This document shows, piece by piece, positions 30,220 through 38,763 of a stretch of 41,340 bases of DNA. The translations under genes and the position numbers were made by a program. Every line of letters starts with the position of its first letter. The first letter of the stretch is position 1. The notes under the pieces are model-generated. The model made no database searches. It was given only the letters and a program-made list of their open reading frames with translations, and was not told where the DNA came from. The stretch is from a virus, in the IMG/VR virus record IMGVR_UViG_3300022752_000145, positions 1 to 41,340 of that record; one strand, written 5' to 3'.

Positions 30220-31577
30220 ACTTATACGAAAGAAGAATAGCATTTTGTATCAGTGATCAGCATTTGGTCGCGCATGGAGGCATTGGTCAATTTGCCAAGG
30301 GGTTTGTTGAAATGTCTAAAAAATTAAATTGGAAAGTAGACATTATTCTAGACAAAACACCAACTAATAAATTTTCCAAATTAGTAGAATCATTGGGGGC
30401 GAATTTAATCTCCCCCATCGTGCCAATGTCTTATTCAAAACATACTGGAACATTTGCATTTACTGATTCAATTAATTTTGAGAAGATGCTTAATTTTAGA
30501 GATTCCATTATGTATGCTTTCTCTAAAAATTTATATGACATGGTTATTTGTAATTCGATGGAAGCGATGCCCGCTATCTTTGCATTAGATATTGGTCGTA
30601 TCATTCCAGTAGTATTCTACACCCATGAAGAAAGTATGGTCTTTAGAGACACGAGAAAATTTAAAGGTGTATTTACTGAAAGTTGTAACGAATTCTTCAA
30701 TAGATTGATGACGGTAGATAGCGCATTTGTTGGTACTCAGTCATCTCGTAATGTGCAAGAATTAAAAGCAAATGGGTGCAGTAAAGCCAAATTGCTTCCA
30801 ATGCCAATGTCCGAAAGGGGACTATTGGAGAAAGGCACTGTAAATAAAGAGGGTGTTCTTTATATCGGTCGTTGGGAGGACAGAAAAAATCCTGAAGCAT
30901 ATCTTCGGATTATTAAAGAGACCGGCTTGCCTGCTAAGATTATGACCAACGCAAATGGTAGAAAAAAGTTCGAAGATGCTTTACATCAACTTAAAATTAC
31001 TGACTATATAATAAAAGAAAGTATTGTAGGACAAGAGAAAGTAGACTTTATTAAATCATCCAGAGTACACTTTAATCCTTCTCTAAGAGAAAACTATCCA
31101 TTTACATTCTTTGAATGTCTTGGTCATATGCCATGCGTAGTCATTGACAAATCTGAATGGGTAACTAATTTTGATAGTAAATATTATAAGCGAGTTGAAT
31201 TAGATAAAGCTGGCGAAGTAGTAAAAAGACTATATAACATGACAACTGATGAATGGCAACAGTTAGAATCATTAAATTATATCAAAGAATTAGATGATAA
31301 TACTGCAGAAAAATGGTTGACCTTTTTGAATACATTTGAACCAACCGTTACCGCCAGATCAGATGCAGCAAAAATTAATGATTATACTACAGTAAAATAT
31401 TTTGATTTTATTGTGGAATTAAAAAGAAAAAGTCTAGCAATAGATGATGTCAAAAGTGTATTGACAAACAAATCAAAGTTCTATATAATTTATACTGATG
31501 ATGACACTTATTTAACTAAAGACAAAGACTTTAGACCAGCAACTTCTTCAACAGGATTAGAATCCTTATTCGCATGA
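30216..31577 (+). CDS. GT-B glycosyltransferase with LESLFA tail
   Basis: A 453-aa GT4-like protein. The N-terminal Rossmann half has HGGIGQFAKGFVEMSKKLNW. The C-terminal half has GVLYIGRWEDRKNPEAYLRI and the nucleotide-sugar-binding motif RENYPFTFFECLG (E-x7-E pattern). It is coupled to folE and dpdA by ATGA overlaps, so it belongs to the deazaguanine operon. The very end, SSTGLESLFA, is almost the same as the end of the DpdA-like protein (SSLEGLFA) and resembles the C-terminal sliding-clamp-binding peptide of T4 proteins (SLDFL-Y/F). DNA glycosylation at the replication fork is therefore a fair hypothesis. The donor and acceptor are unknown. Confidence 0.75.
   Translation: MNLYERRIAFCISDQHLVAHGGIGQFAKGFVEMSKKLNWKVDIILDKTPTNKFSKLVESLGANLISPIVPMSYSKHTGTFAFTDSINFEKMLNFRDSIMYAFSKNLYDMVICNSMEAMPAIFALDIGRIIPVVFYTHEESMVFRDTRKFKGVFTESCNEFFNRLMTVDSAFVGTQSSRNVQELKANGCSKAKLLPMPMSERGLLEKGTVNKEGVLYIGRWEDRKNPEAYLRIIKETGLPAKIMTNANGRKKFEDALHQLKITDYIIKESIVGQEKVDFIKSSRVHFNPSLRENYPFTFFECLGHMPCVVIDKSEWVTNFDSKYYKRVELDKAGEVVKRLYNMTTDEWQQLESLNYIKELDDNTAEKWLTFLNTFEPTVTARSDAAKINDYTTVKYFDFIVELKRKSLAIDDVKSVLTNKSKFYIIYTDDDTYLTKDKDFRPATSSTGLESLFA
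31461..31489 (+). promoter_or_regulatory. Internal sigma70 promoter upstream of dpdA-like gene
   Basis: TTGACA (31461-31466), a 17-nt spacer and TATAAT (31484-31489) are perfect consensus inside the 3' end of the glycosyltransferase gene, 84 nt before the dpdA-like ATG. Confidence 0.7.
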
Positions 31578-32857
31578 AAACTTTTGAATACGTAATTTCT
31601 GGCCCGGCATATTTGCGCTTAGGGGCAGAGCAATGTAACGATCCTGAAGTATTGGATATGATTAATGGCTTGATTCTAAAGACTGTTCATAAACAGAACG
31701 ATCATGAATTCTCATTATTGTATAATGGATTTACTGAAAAGAACTTTGGACCTAAACTACAAAAGTATAGACCAGCCATTAAAAATATCCATGCTGACTC
31801 TGGTGGATTGCAGATCATCACTCGAGGATTAAAAAATACTCCAGAAGTTAGGGATAAAGTTTATACTAATCAAGCAACTTATGCAGACATTGGTATGTCA
31901 TTTGATGAGATTCCTGTTAAAGCAACTCAAGATGGAAAATCATCTAAGATTGATACGAAGCGCAGATACTATGACAGAGAAAATTTTGCATCTTATGCGA
32001 CTCAAACAGGCAAGAACGTTAGAGCACAGATTGAAAAATTTGCTGAACTAAAAAGTGAATGTAAACCATTTGTTATTATTCATGGCGCTTCGCATCAAAC
32101 ATATGAACAATGGGCAAACATTATTTTGAATGAAGTATCTGAACCATTACATGATCGTATTGGCGGTGTTGCTATGGGATCAGCTGCTTTGGGTATGGGT
32201 CAGTTAGAGGATGTGAAACGAGCATACTATGTTTCTTTGATGCCGTTTAAAAAACCATTTCATCTTCACATTCTAGGTGTTGGAGCATTACGTCGTATGC
32301 TTCCTTATCTGTTATTTAGTCAGACTGGCTTATATGATGACATTAATATCTCTTATGATTCTACTACTCATTCTATGTCTCTCGATAATGGGTTGTTTTA
32401 TTTCTCACATTATAAAAAATCCCCAGGCTCCGCGTATGGTGGTACGTCGGTTAAAATGGGACGAGAATACTCAAACATTTATAGAACAGTAACTGATGAA
32501 ATAAATTTAGTTTGCGGCACAGAATATACTCCTGAGGAATATCATAAATTAATGAACATTGGTGTTGGTGCTTATGTGGAAAAGGGTGGTAAGTTTATTG
32601 ATATAATGAAAGCAAGACTTTTATTTATTCTTACCAATGTTCATAATTTTACTAAAGATGTATCAGAACTAACTAGATCTAAAGAAGCATTCCTTCGTTT
32701 CTGCAAAGAAAAAGATTGCGAAAACGAATATGCTCAGCTTTTTGAAGTAAAATCACTTGACGATTTCTTATATTGGGAAAAGCATGTTGGCGTACATATG
32801 GATTCTGATCCAGTCGCTGATGCTCCCCCATCATCATTAGAAGGATTATTTGCATGA
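31574..32857 (+). CDS. dpdA: DpdA-like DNA 7-deazaguanine transglycosylase
   Basis: A 427-aa TIM-barrel protein of the tRNA-guanine transglycosylase superfamily. IHADSGGLQIIT (D75) matches the DSGGFQ substrate motif, and GMSFDEIP (D111) matches FDEC. GGVAMGSAALGMG is the base-binding loop, HLHILGVGALRRM precedes the nucleophile region, and SYDSTTHSMSLDNG (D262) is the likely nucleophile. The TGT zinc site (CxCxxC) is not kept; one Cys remains in LVCGTEYTPEEY. This and the phage queE-folE-queD set point to DpdA, which exchanges guanine in DNA for a deazaguanine. It ends SSLEGLFA, a clamp-binding-like tail shared with the preceding glycosyltransferase. Both flanks overlap by ATGA. Confidence 0.82.
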   Translation: MKTFEYVISGPAYLRLGAEQCNDPEVLDMINGLILKTVHKQNDHEFSLLYNGFTEKNFGPKLQKYRPAIKNIHADSGGLQIITRGLKNTPEVRDKVYTNQATYADIGMSFDEIPVKATQDGKSSKIDTKRRYYDRENFASYATQTGKNVRAQIEKFAELKSECKPFVIIHGASHQTYEQWANIILNEVSEPLHDRIGGVAMGSAALGMGQLEDVKRAYYVSLMPFKKPFHLHILGVGALRRMLPYLLFSQTGLYDDINISYDSTTHSMSLDNGLFYFSHYKKSPGSAYGGTSVKMGREYSNIYRTVTDEINLVCGTEYTPEEYHKLMNIGVGAYVEKGGKFIDIMKARLLFILTNVHNFTKDVSELTRSKEAFLRFCKEKDCENEYAQLFEVKSLDDFLYWEKHVGVHMDSDPVADAPPSSLEGLFA

Positions 32858-33234
32858 TTATTAAACAAGATGTTAGACCTCGCACAGAAACATTTATTAA
32901 AGTGCGTACAGAATTTGAAGGGTTCCATAGGTATCCTATTGCTAGCCAAATTGATCCTCGTATTGCATTTCTAGAAAATGAACATAGACATATGTTCAAA
33001 GTTGAGGTTAAAATTTCAGTATCTCATCTTGACAGAGAGCTAGAGTTTTTCTTAGTTAAATGGGCACTACAAGACTTTATTAAAGGTGGTAATATGAATC
33101 ACAAATCTTGTGAGATGATTGCCATGGATTTATTAAATGGTTTTTTACGGCCAACATTTGGTGAAAGATACTACGAAATTGTTGTATCTGAGGACGGCGA
33201 GTCTGATGGTATTATTGAATACTTTCCGGGATAA
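32854..33234 (+). CDS. Small T-fold (QueD-like) protein
   Basis: A 126-aa protein coupled to dpdA by an ATGA overlap. The pattern FEGFHRYPIA, then NEHRHMFKVEVKISV, then SCEMIAMDLL and IVVSEDGESDGIIEY resembles the tunnelling-fold layout of 6-pyruvoyl-tetrahydropterin synthase/QueD (AAHR, HGHsf-x-V-x-V, the helix with E-x-x-A, and the final E-strand). The catalytic Cys before HGH is absent and HGH is HRH, so it may be a non-catalytic partner of the DpdA-like enzyme or a divergent QueD. A complete queD is present at 35369. Recognition is by pattern only. Confidence 0.5.
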   Translation: MIIKQDVRPRTETFIKVRTEFEGFHRYPIASQIDPRIAFLENEHRHMFKVEVKISVSHLDRELEFFLVKWALQDFIKGGNMNHKSCEMIAMDLLNGFLRPTFGERYYEIVVSEDGESDGIIEYFPG

Positions 33235-33236
33235 TT

Positions 33237-34409
33237 ATGCGTAAATTGTGGTATTGCGGACTAGAGCCGTACGAGGGCAGATACACTTTGCAGCTTCAGC
33301 ATTGGAGCGAGGCAGCATTTAAAAAGCGTAGAATCAATTATGAAGTTATTCATGGTGATTTACTTGATTCGTCTAAGTCTATTGTAACGGGTCAAGTATT
33401 GGATGCTCATGGTCGCAGCTATTATTCTTTGACACAAATGGCTAAGCTTGTAGCAAAAATGAAGGCAGGCGAGATTACGTGGGAAGACACAATCTTTTTT
33501 GAAGATATGTTTACTCCTGGTATGGAAGCACTGCCCTATATTATGGATCAAACTACTTCGGAATTTAGACCAAGTGTATGGGTTAGATGCCTAGCTCAAA
33601 CTATTGATCCTGATGACTTTCTTCATGTATGGGATATGCAAGATTGGATGCGACACTATGAGCATATGATTAATCATTTTGTTACTGGTGTTATGGCTTC
33701 TAATGAAGAAATGGTAGCCCATATGAAGGTTGCAGGCTGGAATGTTCCAATCTATAATATCTCTGGGCTTGCATTTGGGAAAGAAGAAGTACAATCTCGA
33801 GTGCCTGATAGGAAGAACTTCTTTGATCGTAAACGACGCGTTTGCTTTGCTGCAAGATTCGACCAGGAAAAACAACCTGGATTCTTTATGGATTTAGTAG
33901 AGCGAGTAACAAGTTATACTAATACAGAATTTTGTGTATTGTCAGGTGGTCCTTTACGCAGTAACGACCATACTTATTTAGATCGTGCTCACAAGCTTGA
34001 AACAGAAGGCAAGTTAAAAATTTACGAGAATTTAAAGAAAAATGAATATTATGAAATTCTAGCAGATAGCAGAGTTTTATTTAATTGTGCTTTACAAGAT
34101 TGGGTATCAAACACTGCATCAGAAGCAGATGCACTTGGCACAAACTGTTTATATCCTGCTTATAGAAGTTTTCCAGAGACATTTGCTAATGATTCAGAAT
34201 GCTTATATATTCCTTGGTCTATGGAAGATGCAGAAGCAAAATTAATTCATTTACTTAATAATCCAAGAAAGCGCTTAGGTGCTTTGTCAGATTGGACTAA
34301 TGAAACAATTGATCGTTGTATAGATATTATGAAAGAGGATTATATTGGGGAACAATGGTACAGAGGAAGCAATAGGTATCGCAATCATGTCACTTACGCA
34401 AAATACTAA
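33237..34409 (+). CDS. GT-B glycosyltransferase-like protein
   Basis: A 390-aa protein in the modification cluster. The C-terminal half shows the GT-B donor domain: RRVCFAARFDQEKQPGFFMD, FCVLSGGPLRSND, then YYEILADSRVLFNCALQDWV and SNTASEADALGTNCLYPAYR. The N-terminal half starts KLWYCGLEPYEGRYTLQLQH. It begins 3 nt after the upstream stop and overlaps the epimerase gene by 23 nt. It does not carry the LFA tail found in the other glycosyltransferase. It may add a second sugar, or act on another target. Confidence 0.6.
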   Translation: MRKLWYCGLEPYEGRYTLQLQHWSEAAFKKRRINYEVIHGDLLDSSKSIVTGQVLDAHGRSYYSLTQMAKLVAKMKAGEITWEDTIFFEDMFTPGMEALPYIMDQTTSEFRPSVWVRCLAQTIDPDDFLHVWDMQDWMRHYEHMINHFVTGVMASNEEMVAHMKVAGWNVPIYNISGLAFGKEEVQSRVPDRKNFFDRKRRVCFAARFDQEKQPGFFMDLVERVTSYTNTEFCVLSGGPLRSNDHTYLDRAHKLETEGKLKIYENLKKNEYYEILADSRVLFNCALQDWVSNTASEADALGTNCLYPAYRSFPETFANDSECLYIPWSMEDAEAKLIHLLNNPRKRLGALSDWTNETIDRCIDIMKEDYIGEQWYRGSNRYRNHVTYAKY

Positions 34410-35385
34410 TAGAAACGTAGTTGTTACAGGTGCCGCCGGTTATATCGGTGGCACTATTTGTATTGAACTTAAGAAAAGAGGTTATAAAGTCTATGCTATA
34501 GATCGTAGAGAATCGCCCCATCTTAATAGATACTTTGATGAACTTATTTGTAATGACTTTGTTGACTATGAATCATTTTTGACGTACAAAAAAGCTAATC
34601 CTATAGCGATTATTCATTGTGCTGGCACAAGTTTAGTTGGGCCAAGCATGGAAAATCCGGGCATATATTTTCACAATAATGTTTGTCGGACTATATCGTT
34701 ACTTAATTACATTAGACACGAAACACCGAATTCCAAATTTATCTTTAGTAGTAGCGCAGCTGTTTATGGTAATAGTGAACAAATATATTCCGAGTATATG
34801 GCCCCCGATCCTGTTTCACCGTATGGTGAAACAAAACTAATGGTCGAAAATACTTTAAAATGGTATAAGCATGCACACAATTTAAAGTATGTTGCATTCA
34901 GATATTTTAATGCATGTGGAGCGGATCCAGACGGTAAACATGGGCAGGATCCAAATGCCACTCATATTTTTGCTAAACTATTTGAAGCAATAAAAAATGA
35001 ACAACCATTTACTATTAACGGAACAGATTATCCAACCAAAGATGGGACCTGTGTTCGCGATTATATTCATGTGACTGATCTTGCCGAAGCACATATTATG
35101 GCTATTGAAAATGAAATCGAAGGTGTTTATAATTTAGGATCATACAAGGGTACTTCTAATTTAGAAATTTACGAAACAATTATTAATACTATTAACCAGG
35201 ATACACCTGTTATCCTTGACAAAAGAAGAGAAGGCGACCCTGCTACATTGATAGCAGACCCAACTAAATGGAATGTCAAAACAGGTTGGAGTCCTAAATA
35301 TAATTTAGAAGATATTATAAATCATTTAAACACTTGGTATAATAGCAAAACATTTAAAGGTATTAAAGATGGGAAAGTTCGTTAG
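34387..35385 (+). CDS. galE: GalE-like NAD-dependent sugar epimerase
   Basis: I use the ATG at 34387 (332 aa), since a TTG at 34345 lies far inside the upstream gene. VVVTGAAGYIGG (G15, G18, G21) is the NAD-binding loop, SSSAAVYGNS holds the catalytic Ser, and SPYGETKLMVENTL gives Y146-x3-K150. FRYFNACGADPDG, RDYIHVTDLAEAH and YNLGSYKGTSN agree with UDP-glucose 4-epimerase. It would convert UDP-glucose and UDP-galactose (or the N-acetyl forms), supplying the donor for the neighbouring glycosyltransferases. It overlaps queD by 17 nt. Confidence 0.82.
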   Translation: MSLTQNTNRNVVVTGAAGYIGGTICIELKKRGYKVYAIDRRESPHLNRYFDELICNDFVDYESFLTYKKANPIAIIHCAGTSLVGPSMENPGIYFHNNVCRTISLLNYIRHETPNSKFIFSSSAAVYGNSEQIYSEYMAPDPVSPYGETKLMVENTLKWYKHAHNLKYVAFRYFNACGADPDGKHGQDPNATHIFAKLFEAIKNEQPFTINGTDYPTKDGTCVRDYIHVTDLAEAHIMAIENEIEGVYNLGSYKGTSNLEIYETIINTINQDTPVILDKRREGDPATLIADPTKWNVKTGWSPKYNLEDIINHLNTWYNSKTFKGIKDGKVR

Positions 35386-35833
35386 TACAAAGACATATGG
35401 TCATGAAAGAGGATATGCTGTAGCTTATAGACAATGGCGTGCAGATACTCATTGTAATCTTATTCATGGTTATGCCCTCGCATTTCATTTCGAATTTGAA
35501 TGTGATGAAGATAAACTTGATCGCAGAAACTGGTGTGTAGATTTTGGTGGATATAAATCCTTAAAGGAAAAATTAGATGATTGGTTTGACCATACTTTGC
35601 TTGTTGCTGAAGATGATCCAGAGTTTGATACGTTTAAAATGTTACATGACAAGAAACTCTGCAAGATGGTAGTAGTTGAACGTACTGGTTGTGAAGGTTT
35701 ATCCAAGTGGCTTGCTGATTATATTCAGGAAATTTGGATGGAGGAAAACGGTTACAATGATGGCAGAGTAAAACTTCGTATGGTTAAGGTCATGGAAACT
35801 CCTTCTAATTCTGCTATGTGGATAAATGAATAA
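35369..35833 (+). CDS. queD: 6-carboxy-tetrahydropterin synthase QueD
   Basis: A 154-aa T-fold enzyme that turns dihydroneopterin triphosphate into 6-carboxy-tetrahydropterin, feeding QueE. ERGYAVAYRQWRADTHCNLI then HGYALAFHFEFE contain the His/Cys cluster (H28, C29, H33). VDFGGYKSLKEKLDDWFDHT holds D74-H75, and VMETPSNSAMW has E143. The usual HGH is HGY and the N-terminal loop is compressed, a divergent form seen in phage QueD-like proteins. The gene starts inside the galE-like 3' end. Confidence 0.8.
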   Translation: MGKFVSTKTYGHERGYAVAYRQWRADTHCNLIHGYALAFHFEFECDEDKLDRRNWCVDFGGYKSLKEKLDDWFDHTLLVAEDDPEFDTFKMLHDKKLCKMVVVERTGCEGLSKWLADYIQEIWMEENGYNDGRVKLRMVKVMETPSNSAMWINE

Positions 35834-35968
35834 AATCAAAAAATATATTATGGTTATAGAGAATTAGAAGAAGCAACAGGTGTAACTGGATATCTGTATT
35901 TAAAATATTACAAACATGGGATAGACCCTGAATCTAGAATAGGTAAGAATGGTCCTGTTCCCAAATAA
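35826..35968 (+). pseudogene. Frameshifted small protein gene (about 47 aa when corrected)
   Basis: An ATG at 35826 reads MNKIKKYIMVIEN and stops. The frame that begins directly after the queD stop reads IYYGYRELEEATGVTGYLYL then KYYKHGIDPESRIGKNGPVP, clearly protein-like, to a TAA at 35966-35968, but has no start codon. One extra A in the six-A run at 35838-35843 would join both into MNKIKKIYYGYRELEE and so on. The product looks like a small helix-turn-helix-type protein. Either a sequencing indel, a real disruption or a -1 slip on AAAAAA explains this. Confidence 0.6.
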
Positions 35969-35997
35969 CTTAAGATTATATCTTGAAAGGAGGTCGT

Positions 35998-37054
35998 ATG
36001 AAGATTTGTCTTTTAGGCGACACACATTTTCGGTGTTAGAAATGATTCTAAGGCTTTTCACAAGTATTACGAAAAGTTTTATAGGGATATTTTCTTCCCT
36101 TATATTGACGAGCATAAAATTAATACTGTGGTTCAGCTTGGTGATCTTTTTGATCGTCGTAAGTACATTAACTTTCTTTCTTTATCCGAATCTCGTAGAT
36201 ATTTTTTCGATCAGTTAGAAAAGCGTAATGTAAAACTATATGCTCTTATCGGCAATCATGATATTTTCTGGAAAGAAAGTCTATCCATTAATTCACCAGA
36301 TTTATTACTAAAAGATTATTCTAATATCAATCTAATAACAAAACCAATTACACTAGATATCTATGGATTTGAGTTGGATGCAATACCTTGGATTTGTAAA
36401 GAGAATGAAAAAGAAATTTACGATTTTATAAGTTCAGGTAATAGTAATGTTTGTGTCGGGCATTTTGAAATATCTGGTTTTGAAATGATGAAAGGAATGG
36501 CAAGCCATGAAGGTATCGACAGAAATATTTTTGAAAGATATGAAAAGGTTTATTCTGGTCATTTTCATACTCGTTCCTCTTCTGGGAATATCACTTATCT
36601 TGGGACGCCTTATGAATTATTTTGGAATGACTTTCAAGACCAAAAAGGATTCTATGTCCTAGATACTGATACTCTCGAAATAGAGTTTATTAGAAACCCT
36701 TATGAAATGTTTGTTAAGTACTATTATAACGAGGAAAAAGAAGATCCAAATTTAATAGATATTTCCTTTGCTGAGGATAAGTATGTTAAACTAATTGTTG
36801 TAGATAAAAAAGATTATAATTTATTTGATAGTTTTATAGAAAAAATTTACAATAAAAATCCTGTAGAATTAAAAATCATAGAGGATCTAACAGAATTTGA
36901 ATCATCAGCAATAGATGATAATATTAATCTTGAAGATACTATGACTTTACTATCAGAGTATGTGGATGGTTTAGAGACAGATGCGGATAAAGAAAGGCTT
37001 AAAGTAATACTAAAAGAACTTTATGTAGAGGCTCACGAATACGAGGAAACATGA
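35998..37054 (+). CDS. 47: Recombination nuclease subunit gp47 (Mre11-like), frameshifted near start
   Basis: The true start is the ATG at 35998 after a strong AAAGGAGGTCGT site: MKICLLGDTHF. The frame then breaks. Removing one T from TTTT at 36027-36030 restores GDTHFGVRNDSKAFHKYYEK and continues in the long frame, giving 351 aa (T4: 339). Metallophosphatase motifs are GDTHFG, VVQLGDLFDRR, LIGNHDIFW, VCVGHFE and YSGHFHTR. It forms the exonuclease complex with gp46 to resect DNA ends for recombination-dependent replication and helps degrade host DNA. It overlaps 46 by ATGA. The gene starting at 36128 in uncorrected sequence lacks the first metal motif. Confidence 0.85.
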
Positions 37055-38763
37055 TTTTATTTAGGACAATAAAATGGCGTAATTTTCTATCAACAGGCAA
37101 TCAATTTATAGAAGTACAATTAGATAAAGCACCAACAACACTTATCATCGGCGAAAACGGTGCAGGTAAAAGTACAATTTTAGACGCATTATGTTTTGTT
37201 TTATTTGGTAAAGCATTTAGAAATATAAATAAACCTCAATTAGTAAATTCTATCAATAATAAAAACACCGAAGTACATATAGAATTTACGATAGGCAAAA
37301 AAGACTATAAAATCATACGAGGAATGAAACCTGGGATACTTGAGATTTACCAGGATAACCAATTACTTTCTCAAGATGCCGCATCGAGGGATTATCAAAA
37401 ATATCTTGAGGATAAAATACTAAAACTTAATTATAAATCTTTCACACAGATTGTTATACTTGGTTCGGCTTCTTTTACGCCCTTTATGCAATTGCCTCAG
37501 GGACATCGGCGAGAGATTATCGAAGATATACTAGATATTCAAATTTTTACTACCATGAATCAGCTTCTTAAAAATAGAATGACTGAACTAAAAGATCAAA
37601 TACGGGATTTAGATTCTAAAATTGAAATTGGTAAACAAAAAGTAAAATTACAGCAAGAATATATTGAACAATTAGAAACCGATAAACGAAGGAGGGAAAC
37701 CGACGTTGAAAAAGATATACAAGAATCCACCTCCAAGATACAAAGTTATACCAGTATTCTTGAAGATCTCAAAATTACTTACGGCATATATGAATCCGAA
37801 ATTTCGGATGAGATGGGTGCAACAAACAAACGATCAGAACTTGGAGCTCTTCTTAAAAGTTTATCTGAGAGAATTAAGAAAGCAAGGCACGAAATACTCT
37901 TCTATGAGCAGAACGACAATTGTCCAACATGCGCTCAACAATTATCTACAGATCTTAAAACACATGCAGTTGAGAAACATACACACAAAATCGAAGAAGT
38001 CAATGCAGCAATTGATTCTCTCAACTATAAAATCGAAAAGATTGAAGATAGACTTGAAAAAATCTCTGAAGTTAAAAAAGAAATGGTGGCTATCCAACAA
38101 AGAATTGTCTCGACAAATAATGCTATTATCGAAGAGCAAGGATACATTAAGAAGTTACAGACAGACAAGAATGCCGCCGCACAAGATGTACAAAACATTC
38201 AAACTGCGAAAACAAAACTTAAAGATCTCGCTAAAAGCGTCATTCAAACTAACGAAGATAAGAGTAAACTCAAAGAAAACTCGTATTATTATGATGCCGC
38301 TGCCGCATTACTCAAAGACACCGGGATTAAGACAAAGATTATTCGTCAATACCTTCCCGTCATTAATAAATTAGTAAATAAATATTTGTCTGCAATGGAT
38401 TTTTTTGTATCTTTTGAATTGGATGAGGCATTCAATGAAGTAATCAAGTCAAGACACAGAGATGATTTTAGTTATGCCTCATTTAGTGAGGGAGAAAAAC
38501 AGCGTATTGATCTGGCGTTATTATTCACATGGCGAACCATTGCAAAAATGAAAAATAGTGCAAGTACTAATCTTTTGCTATTAGATGAAGTATTCGACAG
38601 TAGTTTAGATTCAAACGGTACAGAATTTGTAATGAATCTTCTTAATACCATAGGTGAGGATGTTAACGTGTTCGTAATTAGTCATAAAGGTGACCAATTA
38701 TTAGATAAATTTAATTCATTAATTAGATTCGAAAAGTACCAGAATTTTTCGAGGGCAGTATGA
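37051..38763 (+). CDS. 46: Recombination nuclease subunit gp46 (Rad50-like)
   Basis: A 570-aa SMC-type ATPase (T4: 560). Walker A is GENGAGKS (34-41), a long coiled coil follows on both sides of the zinc hook NCPTC (C291, C294), then the ABC signature FSEGEKQRIDLALLFTW (about 477-493) and Walker B LLLLDEVFDSSLD. The partner of gp47 in end resection. It begins with an ATGA overlap to 47 and ends with ATGA to def, so three genes are translationally coupled. Confidence 0.93.
   Translation: MILFRTIKWRNFLSTGNQFIEVQLDKAPTTLIIGENGAGKSTILDALCFVLFGKAFRNINKPQLVNSINNKNTEVHIEFTIGKKDYKIIRGMKPGILEIYQDNQLLSQDAASRDYQKYLEDKILKLNYKSFTQIVILGSASFTPFMQLPQGHRREIIEDILDIQIFTTMNQLLKNRMTELKDQIRDLDSKIEIGKQKVKLQQEYIEQLETDKRRRETDVEKDIQESTSKIQSYTSILEDLKITYGIYESEISDEMGATNKRSELGALLKSLSERIKKARHEILFYEQNDNCPTCAQQLSTDLKTHAVEKHTHKIEEVNAAIDSLNYKIEKIEDRLEKISEVKKEMVAIQQRIVSTNNAIIEEQGYIKKLQTDKNAAAQDVQNIQTAKTKLKDLAKSVIQTNEDKSKLKENSYYYDAAAALLKDTGIKTKIIRQYLPVINKLVNKYLSAMDFFVSFELDEAFNEVIKSRHRDDFSYASFSEGEKQRIDLALLFTWRTIAKMKNSASTNLLLLDEVFDSSLDSNGTEFVMNLLNTIGEDVNVFVISHKGDQLLDKFNSLIRFEKYQNFSRAV

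Noticed and set aside
34345-34386. TTG start for the galE-like gene
   Set aside because: The ATG at 34387 places the NAD-binding loop at the usual distance from the N-terminus.
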